Assembly (NCBI GenBank): GCA_023231365.1
Contig: JALNVO010000018.1
Span: 1 to 19,654 of the forward strand
Direction: 5' to 3'
Source of the DNA: Fibrobacteraceae bacterium
GTDB lineage: Bacteria > Fibrobacterota > Fibrobacteria > Fibrobacterales > Fibrobacteraceae
DNA length: 19,654 nt
A program made the position numbers and the translations under genes. Of the stretch, positions 1 through 7,701 are shown one piece after another (positions within the stretch are counted from its first letter, which is position 1; the number at the start of each line of letters is the position of its first letter). The notes below the pieces were generated by a model. The model worked only from the letters and a program-made list of their open reading frames with translations. It was not told the DNA's origin and ran no database searches.

Positions 1-50
1 GCCGATGGTACCTGGCCTACGGGCCCGGGAGAGTAGGTAGCCGCCGGATC
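1..50 (+). rRNA. 5S ribosomal RNA, 3' end (partial)
   Basis: The first ~50 bases carry the conserved 3' part of bacterial 5S rRNA: the GCCGATGGTA segment, a GC-rich helix IV region and the GAGAGTAGG loop, followed by the 3' strand of the closing helix. The 5' half lies outside the window. A strong intrinsic terminator follows immediately, as expected at the end of an rRNA operon. The exact 3' end (about 49-52) is an estimate because the pairing 5' strand is not visible. Confidence 0.9.
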
Positions 51-53
51 CTC

Positions 54-91
54 GGGCCCCTGCAGCGTTCCGCTGCGGGGGCCCTCTTTTG
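54..91 (+). terminator. Intrinsic terminator of the rRNA operon
   Basis: Bases 54-67 pair with 71-84 to form a 14-bp, very GC-rich stem (one T-G wobble at 61/77) closed by a three-base loop (68-70). It is followed by a T-rich tract (TCTTTTGTTTTT, 85-96). It sits directly after the 5S rRNA 3' end. Confidence 0.93.
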
Positions 92-96
92 TTTTT

Positions 97-522
97 AAAT
101 CCCGCCGCACAACATGAAATTGCCTTTCCTTCCATCATTTGCTTTCAAGCCGGACGGCATTCATAATTGGAATACCGACTTTTTCTCTCTTTTTTCTATT
201 TATTTTCCTAACGCCTTATGAGGATAAAGTCGTCTATAAGGTGCGAAATTTATGTTGCTTCTTGGAGCTGGATGATTCCGGTTCATTGAAATATTCGTTA
301 ATCCCTATGGATTCTATTTTCCGCTGTTTTCTATGGTTTTGATTTCTCTGATGCCGCTCCATCCGTGTTTTGTTTTTGATTTGATTCTCCGCAGCTTGGA
401 ATGGGTTGCTTTATGGGATCTTTACTCTAATGTTATGATTTTGTTTTGCTCGTCGTCACGCAGCCTCAAAAGATTTTCACAAATGCAAATATTTTGGGAA
501 AATAGTTTTATCTTTTTCCTAT
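97..522. other. AT-rich intergenic region, no convincing gene
   Basis: About 425 bases separate the rRNA terminator from the first gene. Open frames exist here (for example a TTG-started frame at 139-342 and a frame starting at 333 that runs into the next gene), but none has a ribosome-binding site, recognisable motif or plausible composition. The sequence is T-rich. The promoter of the 523-7316 gene run should lie here, but I could not identify a -35/-10 pair with confidence. I see no tRNA, riboswitch or repeat. Confidence 0.6.
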
Positions 523-2403
523 ATGAACCGGTTAAAATTATCTCTTCTATTATATGTAAAAGAACCTTTTTCGAAAGACGAACATATCTTTGATGAGAAT
601 TATCGTCTTTTGGCAGTGGAAATAAAAAAATTCTTAGAAACAAGTAAAGTCAGGCTTTCTTTATTTTTACCCGGTCATATTATAGAAGCTTGGGCTAAGC
701 ATTGCATCAATGAACTTATTTGGATGCGCGGAGCCATACGTGAGGGCCGCTTGGAAATTGTGGGTGGCGGCTTTTACGATCCGATGCTACCTCTTTTTCC
801 TACACGTTTGCAAGAATTGCAACTTCAAAAACATTTTTCTGTAGTTGAAAAAATATTCCAGGCAGAACCTTCCGGCTATTTTAATTCTTCAATGGCTTGG
901 GAGATCGGTATGACGGAAACTTTAGCTAAGCAAGGATTCAACTATGCCTTAGTTTCAGAAGACAGTTTGCAAGAATCTTTAGGGAGGTCTACCCGCGTTG
1001 TCGGTTGGTTTACAACAGAAGATCGTGGTGCGGTTATTCGGCTTTTACCGGTTGCCCAAGATTTGAGTCTTGCCTTAGTTCAGGATTATTCGTCTCTTTC
1101 TCTTAAAGTCGCATCTTTGCCTGAGAATGAGAAAATTTGGGTTGCTGCTATATCTGTTAATTTGAACAGACCTGAAAATCTTCATTCTTTCTTTGAAAAA
1201 CTTGCTCTGAATTTGATAGAATCCGATTTCCAGCTTTGGACTCTTTCCCATATTTTTGAACAGCAGATGTCAGATGGCAGGGTCAATTTGTTGAGTTCTG
1301 TTGGTACGGATTTGGGACTTCCCACTGGATCCCACAGTTGCAGAGAATTGCTTATTCGCCGACCAGAATCCAATTTTATGCATAAATCGCTCTTAGCAGC
1401 GAATCGGCATGCATCTTCGCTATTGCGAGGATCAGATCTTTCAAGCATTCAAAATCAGTTACTTCCTGTAATGGCCCCTGTATACTATGCGGATCTTTAT
1501 GAAGATCAAGGCGTTCGCAGTCCTGTCGTCCGCTGGAAAGGCAGCCGTTCTATTATTTCTGTAGAAGATAAGATTGCGAAAATGGCTGACTTCAGAGGCC
1601 GCAGTGTTGAAGTCACCGATTTTTTAATGGAAGGTTATCGCCAGATTTTGGTTAATAACTCCAAAATGGGATTTCTTTTGGAACAAAATAACGGAGCATC
1701 TCTCAGGTCATTGATCTACAAGCCTTCTTTGGTTAATATGGTCAGCGCCTTTCGACAAAATGGAGATGTTCCTGTCGCATTTTTTGATCATTTATTGGAT
1801 CCGTCCTTGCATGAGATAAAGCAGATAGAGGCTGCTTTGGACGATGGCGCGGGCTCATTAAAGGCTCCTTATGATTATCAAATTGAACGCGCGGAAAAGC
1901 ATGTTGATGTGATGCTACGCTCTGAACAAATTGCCAATGTTTCTTCTAAAAAACATGTTTTCCACATTGATAAACGTTTTGCTCTGCCTTGGAATGATTC
2001 TTCTTTAAATGTTTCCTATGTCCTTTCTAATACGACTTTTTCAGAGTTTGAAGGTTATTTTGGAACGGAATTAAATTTGGGTGCCAGAAATTTTGATGGG
2101 AGAAGTTACTCCTTAAAAATTAACGGGTCGAAAATTCCGTTGAGGTCTGCACTTCCTTTGCTTTATCCCGACGTGTCTTTAATGGAATTTAAGGATGGTC
2201 TTCTTTCTTATGCTTTCCGGTTTACATTCTCAAAGCCCGCAAAAGTTGCTTTAAGTCTCATTTTGGGGTCTGATAGGTCTGCGGCTCCTACTTTGGTGCA
2301 AGGAATCCGTCTTTTCTTCTTTTGGAATTTGACAATGAAAAGTCAAGCTTCGGAGACATATAAAATCCAGATGGACCTTTCTCGCCGGGGATTCTTTTTA
2401 TGA
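523..2403 (+). CDS. GH57 / 4-alpha-glucanotransferase-like protein lacking catalytic residues
   Basis: This 626-residue protein is laid out like GH57 4-alpha-glucanotransferases of the Thermococcus type: an N-terminal catalytic-like barrel (about 1-300), a middle DUF1925-like part, and a DUF1926-like beta domain (about 480-620). Seen directly: the family motif GGGFYDP at 81-87, a segment (118-127) that aligns with the motif around the family nucleophile, and ELNL in the DUF1926-like domain. Active-site residues are missing. The N-terminal His-Gln-Pro motif is replaced by VKEP, the nucleophile Glu of TERVW becomes Ser123 (SSMAW), and the Asp-Gly-Glu acid/base motif is absent near 205-220 (SVNLNRPEN). 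By inference it is a pseudoenzyme, perhaps a glycan-binding or scaffold protein. It has no signal peptide, so it is probably cytoplasmic. The ATG at 523 fits the family start, but the ribosome-binding site is weak. Its stop overlaps the next start (ATGA). Confidence 0.75.
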   Translation: MNRLKLSLLLYVKEPFSKDEHIFDENYRLLAVEIKKFLETSKVRLSLFLPGHIIEAWAKHCINELIWMRGAIREGRLEIVGGGFYDPMLPLFPTRLQELQLQKHFSVVEKIFQAEPSGYFNSSMAWEIGMTETLAKQGFNYALVSEDSLQESLGRSTRVVGWFTTEDRGAVIRLLPVAQDLSLALVQDYSSLSLKVASLPENEKIWVAAISVNLNRPENLHSFFEKLALNLIESDFQLWTLSHIFEQQMSDGRVNLLSSVGTDLGLPTGSHSCRELLIRRPESNFMHKSLLAANRHASSLLRGSDLSSIQNQLLPVMAPVYYADLYEDQGVRSPVVRWKGSRSIISVEDKIAKMADFRGRSVEVTDFLMEGYRQILVNNSKMGFLLEQNNGASLRSLIYKPSLVNMVSAFRQNGDVPVAFFDHLLDPSLHEIKQIEAALDDGAGSLKAPYDYQIERAEKHVDVMLRSEQIANVSSKKHVFHIDKRFALPWNDSSLNVSYVLSNTTFSEFEGYFGTELNLGARNFDGRSYSLKINGSKIPLRSALPLLYPDVSLMEFKDGLLSYAFRFTFSKPAKVALSLILGSDRSAAPTLVQGIRLFFFWNLTMKSQASETYKIQMDLSRRGFFL

Positions 2404-3089
2404 AGGCAGATCTTATTGATTTGTTCGTAGAAGAATCAGGCGATGAAGTTTATATTCGCTTAAAGGGAACTTTTGGTTTTACTCAGCTTGCTCCAGTCCG
2501 TGAAAAAATTGAAATGCTTTTGAGCGGCCCTGGGAAAATTTGGTTCTTGGATGTAGACAAGGCAAGGTTTACAATCCAAGAATATCTGCCGATGTTTCTC
2601 GATTTCTTGGAAAAGATTAAACAAAAAGAAGGCTTGTTCGTTTTGCTTTTTAAAGGAGATTCAAATAAACGATTTTTTAATCCTTATTCGCATATTTTTG
2701 AAATTCATCCGAGCCGGGCGGCTTATCGGAAAACAGGATTTTTCAAAATTCTCAAGAAAGTGGGGGCGACTTATAGTAAACAAACGGGTCTCCGGTTGAG
2801 TCCTGGGATTGCTGTTTTTTTGTTGATTATTCTTTTGGGCTGGTTTGCTACATTGTTTGCTATCATACAGAATCAAGCTACTGAGATACAAGAACGCGAT
2901 GCCAGTGTCATGGAAATGGAAACGCAGAGACATCGTTTGCAAAGCGAATTGGAAGATTTACAAGCAATGGTTGGACCGTTAAGACATCTGGGGCTGATCG
3001 TTGATTCCAATTCGGTTTCTTTGAATAGCAAAGTTAACAATTGGACAAATTATCTCGATATGTTGGAGCGTGAGCGGCGTGCGAAGTAA
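2400..3089 (+). CDS. STAS-like domain, transmembrane helix and coiled coil; function unknown
   Basis: This is a 229-residue protein of unknown function. Residues 1-110 have the alternating strand/helix pattern of a STAS or MlaB-like domain (strands near 17-22, 47-52 and 79-84). The usual phosphoacceptor Ser is not evident in the loop after DVDKARF. One clear membrane helix spans about 136-157. It is followed by a heptad-like, Glu/Gln/Leu-rich coiled coil (about 160-200) and a short charged tail. The predicted topology is a cytoplasmic STAS-like domain with a periplasmic coiled coil. The gene overlaps its upstream neighbour by 4 bases and the downstream lytic transglycosylase by 20, so the three are almost certainly co-translated. 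STAS domains act in anti-anti-sigma switching and in the MlaB subunit of lipid transporters. The nearby mlaC-like gene makes a link to lipid transport possible but unproven. Confidence 0.55.
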   Translation: MKADLIDLFVEESGDEVYIRLKGTFGFTQLAPVREKIEMLLSGPGKIWFLDVDKARFTIQEYLPMFLDFLEKIKQKEGLFVLLFKGDSNKRFFNPYSHIFEIHPSRAAYRKTGFFKILKKVGATYSKQTGLRLSPGIAVFLLIILLGWFATLFAIIQNQATEIQERDASVMEMETQRHRLQSELEDLQAMVGPLRHLGLIVDSNSVSLNSKVNNWTNYLDMLERERRAK

Positions 3090-3792
3090 GTTTACACTGT
3101 CTTCCCTTTCTTCGGGGGCAATTCTTGCTCTTGCTTTGCTTTTGTTGAGTGTCTTTATCGGTTTTTGGATATATGAATCATCCGAGTTGCGTACTTTATC
3201 ATTAAAAGAAGAAAAGTTGCAACATGAAGTTGTCTTGTTGGATCGTTATGTCCGCTGGACGAAAGATTATTGCCGGATTTATCAAGCGCTTGATTTTTTG
3301 GCGGGTAATAAAATGTCTGCGCGCAAACGATCTGTTTTGGCGGACAATATATGGATGATTTCCCGCAATTACAATTATGACCCTCTGCTGATTCTTGCTA
3401 TTGTGATGCAGGAAAGTCGTGGAAATCCGAATGCAAGAGGGCGAAATCGCCAGGGGGAGGCGTCTGGAGCTTACGGATTGATGCAGCTTAAGCTTGGTAC
3501 AGCTCAATCGCTGGGCAGAAAGTTTGGAATGAAAATCAATACAGAAGAAGACCTTCTGTATCCAGAAGTGAGTATTGCCATCGGAAGTGCATATCTTATG
3601 CGTCTTCTGGGACGGTATGGAGATTTAAAAAAAGCGATTATTGCTTATAATTTGGGAACAGGAGCTGTCGATTCCAAGTTGAAGCAAAAAGAACCGATAC
3701 CGACGTTTTACTATGAAGGCGTGCTTGCCAAATATCGGAAATTAAGCCAAGAGATTGAGAAACGTATGGGCGGATCGTCGGGCGTTTTCTAA
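3070..3792 (+). CDS. Membrane-anchored lytic transglycosylase (SLT domain)
   Basis: This 240-residue protein belongs to the soluble lytic transglycosylase (Slt70/MltE-like, lysozyme-fold) family, which cleaves the glycan strands of peptidoglycan to 1,6-anhydromuramoyl products. An N-terminal membrane helix (about 16-35) anchors it with the enzyme domain in the periplasm, followed by a short coiled coil (about 38-58). The catalytic domain spans about 90-225. Visible motifs are ESRGNP with catalytic Glu115, GAYGLMQL at 133-140, and AYNLGTGAV near 192-200. All core motifs are intact, so activity is expected. The start overlaps the preceding gene by 20 bases, suggesting translational coupling. 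The stop lies 10 bases before the preferred start of the TolC-like gene. Confidence 0.88.
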   Translation: MSGVRSKFTLSSLSSGAILALALLLLSVFIGFWIYESSELRTLSLKEEKLQHEVVLLDRYVRWTKDYCRIYQALDFLAGNKMSARKRSVLADNIWMISRNYNYDPLLILAIVMQESRGNPNARGRNRQGEASGAYGLMQLKLGTAQSLGRKFGMKINTEEDLLYPEVSIAIGSAYLMRLLGRYGDLKKAIIAYNLGTGAVDSKLKQKEPIPTFYYEGVLAKYRKLSQEIEKRMGGSSGVF

Positions 3793-3802
3793 ATTTTTCG
3801 GG

Positions 3803-5170
3803 ATGCTTTTCAGAATACTGCCTTTATTGCTGGTCGTCTTTGTTTCCGCTACGGAATTCCGTTACGATTGTGCCGGCTTTGTTGAAAAAGGGCTTTCCAG
3901 GGATCCAATGCTCGCAGAAACCCGATTTTCTACACAAGCAAAGAAGGATAAAATCAGCGCAATAAAAGCTTCGGCAGTCTTGTCTAAGTTTGAAGCATCT
4001 ATGCTGGTGGGGCCTGCTCCAGGTTTGAAAGAAACGGTTGATGTTTGGGGCGATACTGTTGATACTTGGGATTTTACGAAGATGGGTCCTTTTTTTGGTA
4101 CGGAGATAAAAGCGGTCCAGCCTTTGAATTATGGGCAATACGTGGTAGGAAAGAAGGCCGCGGAAGCGGATCTTCGTCAGCAGGAAATGAATGTTGTCGG
4201 AGAAGAACATTCCAAATCGGTGGAGCTGCAGACCTATTATTATAATTACTTGCTCGCCTTGGAGATGATACGGCTTGCTTCGGATGCTGAAAAGCAATTG
4301 AATAATGCGAGTGATAAAATAGAAGATGCTTTAGATAATGATGATCAAAAAGTTTCGCAGATGGATCTTTTGGAATTGAAGGCGGGACGTCATTCTGTTG
4401 ATGAGGGTGTTATTGATGCTAAGAATGGGCTTTTGCGGGTAAAGCTCGCCATCCAATTTGTATTGAATTTGGATTCTTCGGATTCCTTTTTGCCCTTGGA
4501 TACAGTACTTGCTGAACGGGATGAATATTTTCCTTCCCTTGAAGAGGCAAAACAGACGGCAATTGTCCATCATCCGGATTTGAAGCGCCTTTCTGCCGGA
4601 CTTTCGGCTAGGCAATACCAAGTGGAGCTCGCAGAGGCTAAACTTGGCCCGCAGTTTTTCTTGATGGGTGAATTTACATATGTCAAATCTTGGGCGGGAA
4701 ACCGCCAGGCGATACAGAAGGATGCCTTTGCTCAAGACGCCGTCAATAAGATTTCGGGCACGGTCGGTTTTGGAATGAAGTACAACTTGAATTTTTGGAA
4801 CAGTTGGGAGGCGTATAGTTCTGCCCGGACGGAGTTGCGCAGTTTAAAATTAAAAAATCAATATGCTCAAAATGGAACGCTTTTGAAGCTTGAAGATCAG
4901 TATGTTCAAGTGACAGGGATGAAAGATAAATTGGAAAGTTTGCGTTCCAGTTTGCGGGCGAGCGAGGCTATTTTGAAAGGTGCGGCGATTCAATATGATT
5001 TGGATCCGTCATCCAATACGAAATCTTTGGTTTCTGCCTATAAGCAGAATTTAGAGTTAAAGAAAGACTACTACTATGCCGTTTGCAAGTATAACATTGC
5101 TTTTGCTGAACTAATCAATAAAATGGGACTTTCCCTTTCAGAGTATCACCAAATTTTCCCGAGGAAATAA
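3803..5170 (+). CDS. TolC-family outer-membrane channel protein
   Basis: A 455-residue outer-membrane efflux protein of the TolC/OEP family. It starts with a typical signal peptide (MLFRILPLLLVVFVSA, about 1-16). Two repeated halves follow, each with long amphipathic helices (for example about 115-215 and 330-440 of the mature-like sequence) and beta-rich segments (such as the GEFTYVKSW and GFGMKYNLNF regions) that would form the membrane barrel. A trimeric channel is expected from the family. I chose the ATG at 3803 over an in-frame TTG at 3755, because the TTG would place 16 hydrophilic residues before the signal peptide and lies inside the previous gene. The gene is followed one base later by an mlaC-like gene. 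This pairing suggests export or transport across the periplasm, possibly of lipids. No inner-membrane pump is encoded nearby. Confidence 0.85.
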   Translation: MLFRILPLLLVVFVSATEFRYDCAGFVEKGLSRDPMLAETRFSTQAKKDKISAIKASAVLSKFEASMLVGPAPGLKETVDVWGDTVDTWDFTKMGPFFGTEIKAVQPLNYGQYVVGKKAAEADLRQQEMNVVGEEHSKSVELQTYYYNYLLALEMIRLASDAEKQLNNASDKIEDALDNDDQKVSQMDLLELKAGRHSVDEGVIDAKNGLLRVKLAIQFVLNLDSSDSFLPLDTVLAERDEYFPSLEEAKQTAIVHHPDLKRLSAGLSARQYQVELAEAKLGPQFFLMGEFTYVKSWAGNRQAIQKDAFAQDAVNKISGTVGFGMKYNLNFWNSWEAYSSARTELRSLKLKNQYAQNGTLLKLEDQYVQVTGMKDKLESLRSSLRASEAILKGAAIQYDLDPSSNTKSLVSAYKQNLELKKDYYYAVCKYNIAFAELINKMGLSLSEYHQIFPRK

Positions 5171-5171
5171 A

Positions 5172-5756
5172 ATGAAAATCAAACTTTTCGTTTCTTTAAT
5201 CGCTTTTATCTGTGTCGCTTCTTTTGCCGTAGAAGCACCAGTCCAAATCATTGCAAAAAATGACAAGGAACTCCAAACTCTTCTCAAGAAGAAAAATTTA
5301 ACCAATAAGGAAAAAGAGCGGATCAAGGGCCTTTTGAGCGATGTGTTCGATTTTAAATTATTGGCCGAGAAATCCTTGCCTACGGCGACGTGGTCCGCTT
5401 TGGATGAGAAGACAAAGTCTACGTTCGTTTCGGAATTTCAGAGAATGGTTCGCAATTCAAGCGCCAAGAAGTTAGAGATGTATCGTACGGATAGCACCCG
5501 TTATGATGCGGTCAAGATGACCAAGAATAATACGGAAGCTCGTGTTACGGCTCACCTTTGGTACAAAGGAAAGGAATCCGTTTTGGAATACCGTATGACA
5601 TTTGTCGATGGGAGTTGGATGGCTTGGGATTTGATCATCGACGATCTTTCTACAGCCCGCAATTACAAGGAACAGTTTGGCAAAATTCTTGAAACGAAAA
5701 CAATCAATGATCTGATTGACATTATTCGCAAGAAGGCGGATTCCTCTGAAGAATGA
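5172..5756 (+). CDS. mlaC: MlaC-family periplasmic phospholipid-binding protein
   Basis: A 194-residue protein of the MlaC/Ttg2D (toluene tolerance) family. It begins with a signal peptide (about 1-19, cleavage near SFA). The mature part shows family hallmarks: VFDFKLLAEKSL near 52-63, a FVSEFQRMV helix, and the C-terminal pattern WDLIIDDLSTARNYKEQF (about 150-167), which matches the usual W-x-hydrophobic-D-x-S-x-x-x-Y-R-x-Q-F of the family. MlaC proteins ferry phospholipids across the periplasm between outer-membrane and inner-membrane Mla complexes. No mlaDEF or mlaA is seen here, so the partners must be encoded elsewhere. It may instead work with the TolC-like protein and the STAS-like protein of the same run. 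It overlaps the next gene by 4 bases (ATGA). The AGGAAATAA before the ATG is a usable ribosome-binding site. Confidence 0.83.
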   Translation: MKIKLFVSLIAFICVASFAVEAPVQIIAKNDKELQTLLKKKNLTNKEKERIKGLLSDVFDFKLLAEKSLPTATWSALDEKTKSTFVSEFQRMVRNSSAKKLEMYRTDSTRYDAVKMTKNNTEARVTAHLWYKGKESVLEYRMTFVDGSWMAWDLIIDDLSTARNYKEQFGKILETKTINDLIDIIRKKADSSEE

Positions 5757-6607
5757 TTTTTGAAATACTAATTTTTCTTGTTGTCTTGCTTGTCGGCGGC
5801 CTTTTACTGTTCCCGGTAAAAGTTCGCTTTTTGTTTAAGGGTATAGAAAAAGGAAGCCGTTTTGAAATCCGCATATTCAAGAAGAAAATTTTTAGTTCGG
5901 ATGACTTAAATGAAGTTAACGGGGAAGCTGCTGAAAAATCTCGTTCAGAAGGAATGAATGCCAATGAGGATAATTCCGATGAAAAAGAGGAAAACTTTGA
6001 GAATGAAGCAGAGGCGAGTTCGGAAAATTTAGAGAAAAGAGAAGAAACTTCTTCAAGTGAAGAAGCCTCTATAGTTAGAGAAGATTCTTCTGTTGAAGAG
6101 AAATCCGCGTCCCCTGAATCTTCGGTGAAGGGCGAGAAACCTGAAGCGGGTGCGATCTCATCAGACAAAGAATTTCTGATGATGATGATCGAGCCTCATT
6201 TTGATGGGTATGTTTTGAAAAAAGGTCTTAAGCTTTTCCGTCAATTCTTTAAAATTTTTCATTGCAAGTTTGAAAAGACTGTAGTAGAGGGCATCCGTTT
6301 GGAGTATAATGAAATGGGCATCGCGACTGGGATGACGGGAATGCTTGCAGGAATGTTTCCGCTTTTTGAAAATTGGGAATGGCGTATGGATTGGTGCCAT
6401 AACAAGGTTCCTAAAATTGAAGGCACTTTTGTCGCGTCGTTTTCTTTATTGAGAATTCTTTCCTTTGCAACTTTCACTTTATTTTATGCGTTGTCCGCGT
6501 TTCGCATTTACCGAAAGAACAAAAAGCGTTTTAAGGGAAATCCGTCCGCATTTCACCTTGTGTTCTGGCGGCGTTGGACTGTGAATTTTTTAGCATCGGG
6601 GAAATAA
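5753..6607 (+). CDS. DUF2953-like membrane protein with acidic Ser/Glu-rich linker
   Basis: This is a 284-residue hypothetical membrane protein. One N-terminal helix (about 3-20) is followed by a short KVRFLFKG-type strand segment. A long low-complexity Ser/Glu-rich linker follows (about 50-137). A C-terminal part (about 140-232) includes EYNEMGIATGMTGMLAGMFP, resembling the conserved core of DUF2953 proteins (known from spore-forming bacteria, function unknown). A second hydrophobic helix lies at about 232-252, ending in a basic tail. The start overlaps the mlaC-like stop, and the RsuA-family gene begins one base after its stop, so it belongs to the same transcription unit. The DUF2953 assignment rests on weak similarity seen by eye. 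No catalytic motif is evident. Confidence 0.6.
   Translation: MIFEILIFLVVLLVGGLLLFPVKVRFLFKGIEKGSRFEIRIFKKKIFSSDDLNEVNGEAAEKSRSEGMNANEDNSDEKEENFENEAEASSENLEKREETSSSEEASIVREDSSVEEKSASPESSVKGEKPEAGAISSDKEFLMMMIEPHFDGYVLKKGLKLFRQFFKIFHCKFEKTVVEGIRLEYNEMGIATGMTGMLAGMFPLFENWEWRMDWCHNKVPKIEGTFVASFSLLRILSFATFTLFYALSAFRIYRKNKKRFKGNPSAFHLVFWRRWTVNFLASGK
5900..6163 (+). repeat. Low-complexity Ser/Glu-rich coding segment
   Basis: About 88 codons within the DUF2953-like gene encode an irregular, strongly acidic Ser/Glu-rich stretch, rich in GAA/GAG and TCT/TCG codons. It looks like a flexible disordered linker between the membrane helix and the folded C-terminal part. It is not a perfect tandem repeat. 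Confidence 0.7.
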
Positions 6608-6608
6608 C

Positions 6609-7316
6609 ATGCAAGTATTGACTGTTGAACGGCTTTTGGCAAACTTGGGTTATGGTTCTCGCAAGGAATGTAGGGCTTTGGTCCGTATGGGTTTTGTTGA
6701 CATCGGCGGGCGTTCCGTTGAAGATCCTTTTGAAAAATTGCCTGCTTTGCCAGAGACTATTTCGGTAAACGGCGAAGTCGTTCCTACATTTGATGCTTTG
6801 TATATAATGATGAATAAACCATGCGGTTTGGAATGCAGTCACAATCCGCAAAGCCACGATTCCGTCTTTTCCAGATTTTCAGAGCGCTTTTTAAATATGG
6901 GACTCAATTGCGTGGGTCGTTTGGATGCAGATTCTAGCGGGCTTCTTTTGTTTTCAAACCAAGGCGACTTTATTCACAAAGTGGAGAGCCCTAAGAAAGG
7001 GATGCTCAAAAAATATGTGGCAAATCTCGCCCGCCCGATAGATGCTTTGCAATTGGAAGCGTTGAAGACGGGAGTCCTTCTTCACGGAGAAAATAAAATG
7101 GTTTCCGCAAAGGAAGTCAAGGTCCTTTCGGAAAAGGAGGTGGAAATTTCTATTGGGGAAGGAATCTACCACGAAGTGCGGCGCATGTTTGCTGCCGTCG
7201 GGAATCATGTCGATTCGCTGCGGCGGATAGCGATTGGAAATATAAAATTGGATGCAGGACTAGGCCCGGGGGATTGGCGATTCCTCGGTAAAGAGGAAAT
7301 TGCTTCGTTCATTTAA
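6609..7316 (+). CDS. Pseudouridine synthase, RsuA/RluB/E/F family
   Basis: A 235-residue rRNA pseudouridine synthase. The N-terminal part (about 4-50) looks like an S4 RNA-binding domain (ERLLANLGYGSRKECRALV). The catalytic domain has IMMNKPCGLECS (66-77) and the signature GRLDADSSGLLLFSNQGD (103-120), in which Asp106 is the expected catalytic aspartate. GEGIYHEVRRMFAAVGN is the conserved RsuA-family C-terminal motif. These enzymes isomerise uridine to pseudouridine in 16S or 23S rRNA. The exact target cannot be read from the sequence, although the length fits RsuA (16S rRNA). The start at 6609 follows GGGGAAATAAC, a good ribosome-binding site, one base after the previous stop. It is the last gene of the + strand run, and its end overlaps the convergent HU-like gene by 8 bases. 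Confidence 0.9.
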   Translation: MQVLTVERLLANLGYGSRKECRALVRMGFVDIGGRSVEDPFEKLPALPETISVNGEVVPTFDALYIMMNKPCGLECSHNPQSHDSVFSRFSERFLNMGLNCVGRLDADSSGLLLFSNQGDFIHKVESPKKGMLKKYVANLARPIDALQLEALKTGVLLHGENKMVSAKEVKVLSEKEVEISIGEGIYHEVRRMFAAVGNHVDSLRRIAIGNIKLDAGLGPGDWRFLGKEEIASFI

Positions 7317-7701
7317 CGAGATGAATTGAATTTTCTTTACTCGTTTGCTTTTCGATAGCAGTAGTTGCAATAGCAGCTTTAACTTCTGAAGAAAACTTAA
7401 AGGCGGGTATTGTGCGCTTTTGAAGAAGAACTTCTTCGCCTGTTCTCGGATTGCGAGCCGGGCGCGCTTTGCGCTCTTTGCAAATAAACGTACCGAATCC
7501 GCGGATTTCAATTGAACGCCTATCGGCCAAGGATTCACCGACAAGTCCCAAAAGTTGTTCAACGACAATTTTGATTTCGCTCCGGATGATTCCTGTAGAG
7601 CAAGCGACTTCTTGGATTAAATCTTGTTTTGTCTTATTTGGCACATTCAAAATATAAGAACTTGTGCCGAAAAATCTACTTTTGTCTCGCTCTTTTTTCA
7701 T
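7309..7701 (-). CDS. HU/IHF-family DNA-binding protein
   Basis: A nucleoid-type protein of the HU/IHF family. Counting from an in-frame ATG at 7746 (145 residues), the core runs from about 37 to 124. It has TKQDLIQEVA at the start, IEIRGFGTF before the arm, RPARNPRTGE with the DNA-intercalating Pro, and IPAFKFSSEVK at the end. I prefer the ATG at 7699-7701 (130 residues) because the 7746 start would leave only 2 bases to the divergent dusB start and so no room for promoters. No start has a strong ribosome-binding site, and a TTG or GTG just before the core is also possible. Compared with the ~90-residue HU, it has an N-terminal extension of about 20 residues and a polar C-terminal tail of about 20. 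It binds and bends DNA. Its specific role is unknown. Confidence 0.85.
   Translation of the reverse strand: MKKERDKSRFFGTSSYILNVPNKTKQDLIQEVACSTGIIRSEIKIVVEQLLGLVGESLADRRSIEIRGFGTFICKERKARPARNPRTGEEVLLQKRTIPAFKFSSEVKAAIATTAIEKQTSKENSIHLVK

Noticed and set aside
139..593. Two small plus-strand frames after the rRNA terminator
   Set aside because: The first begins with TTG and both lack ribosome-binding sites. The second overlaps the better-supported gene at 523. Both are hydrophobic T-rich translations typical of random AT-rich DNA.
3755..3802. Upstream TTG start for the TolC-like gene
   Set aside because: It would put 16 polar residues before an otherwise perfect signal peptide and lies inside the preceding gene. 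The ATG at 3803 is preferred.
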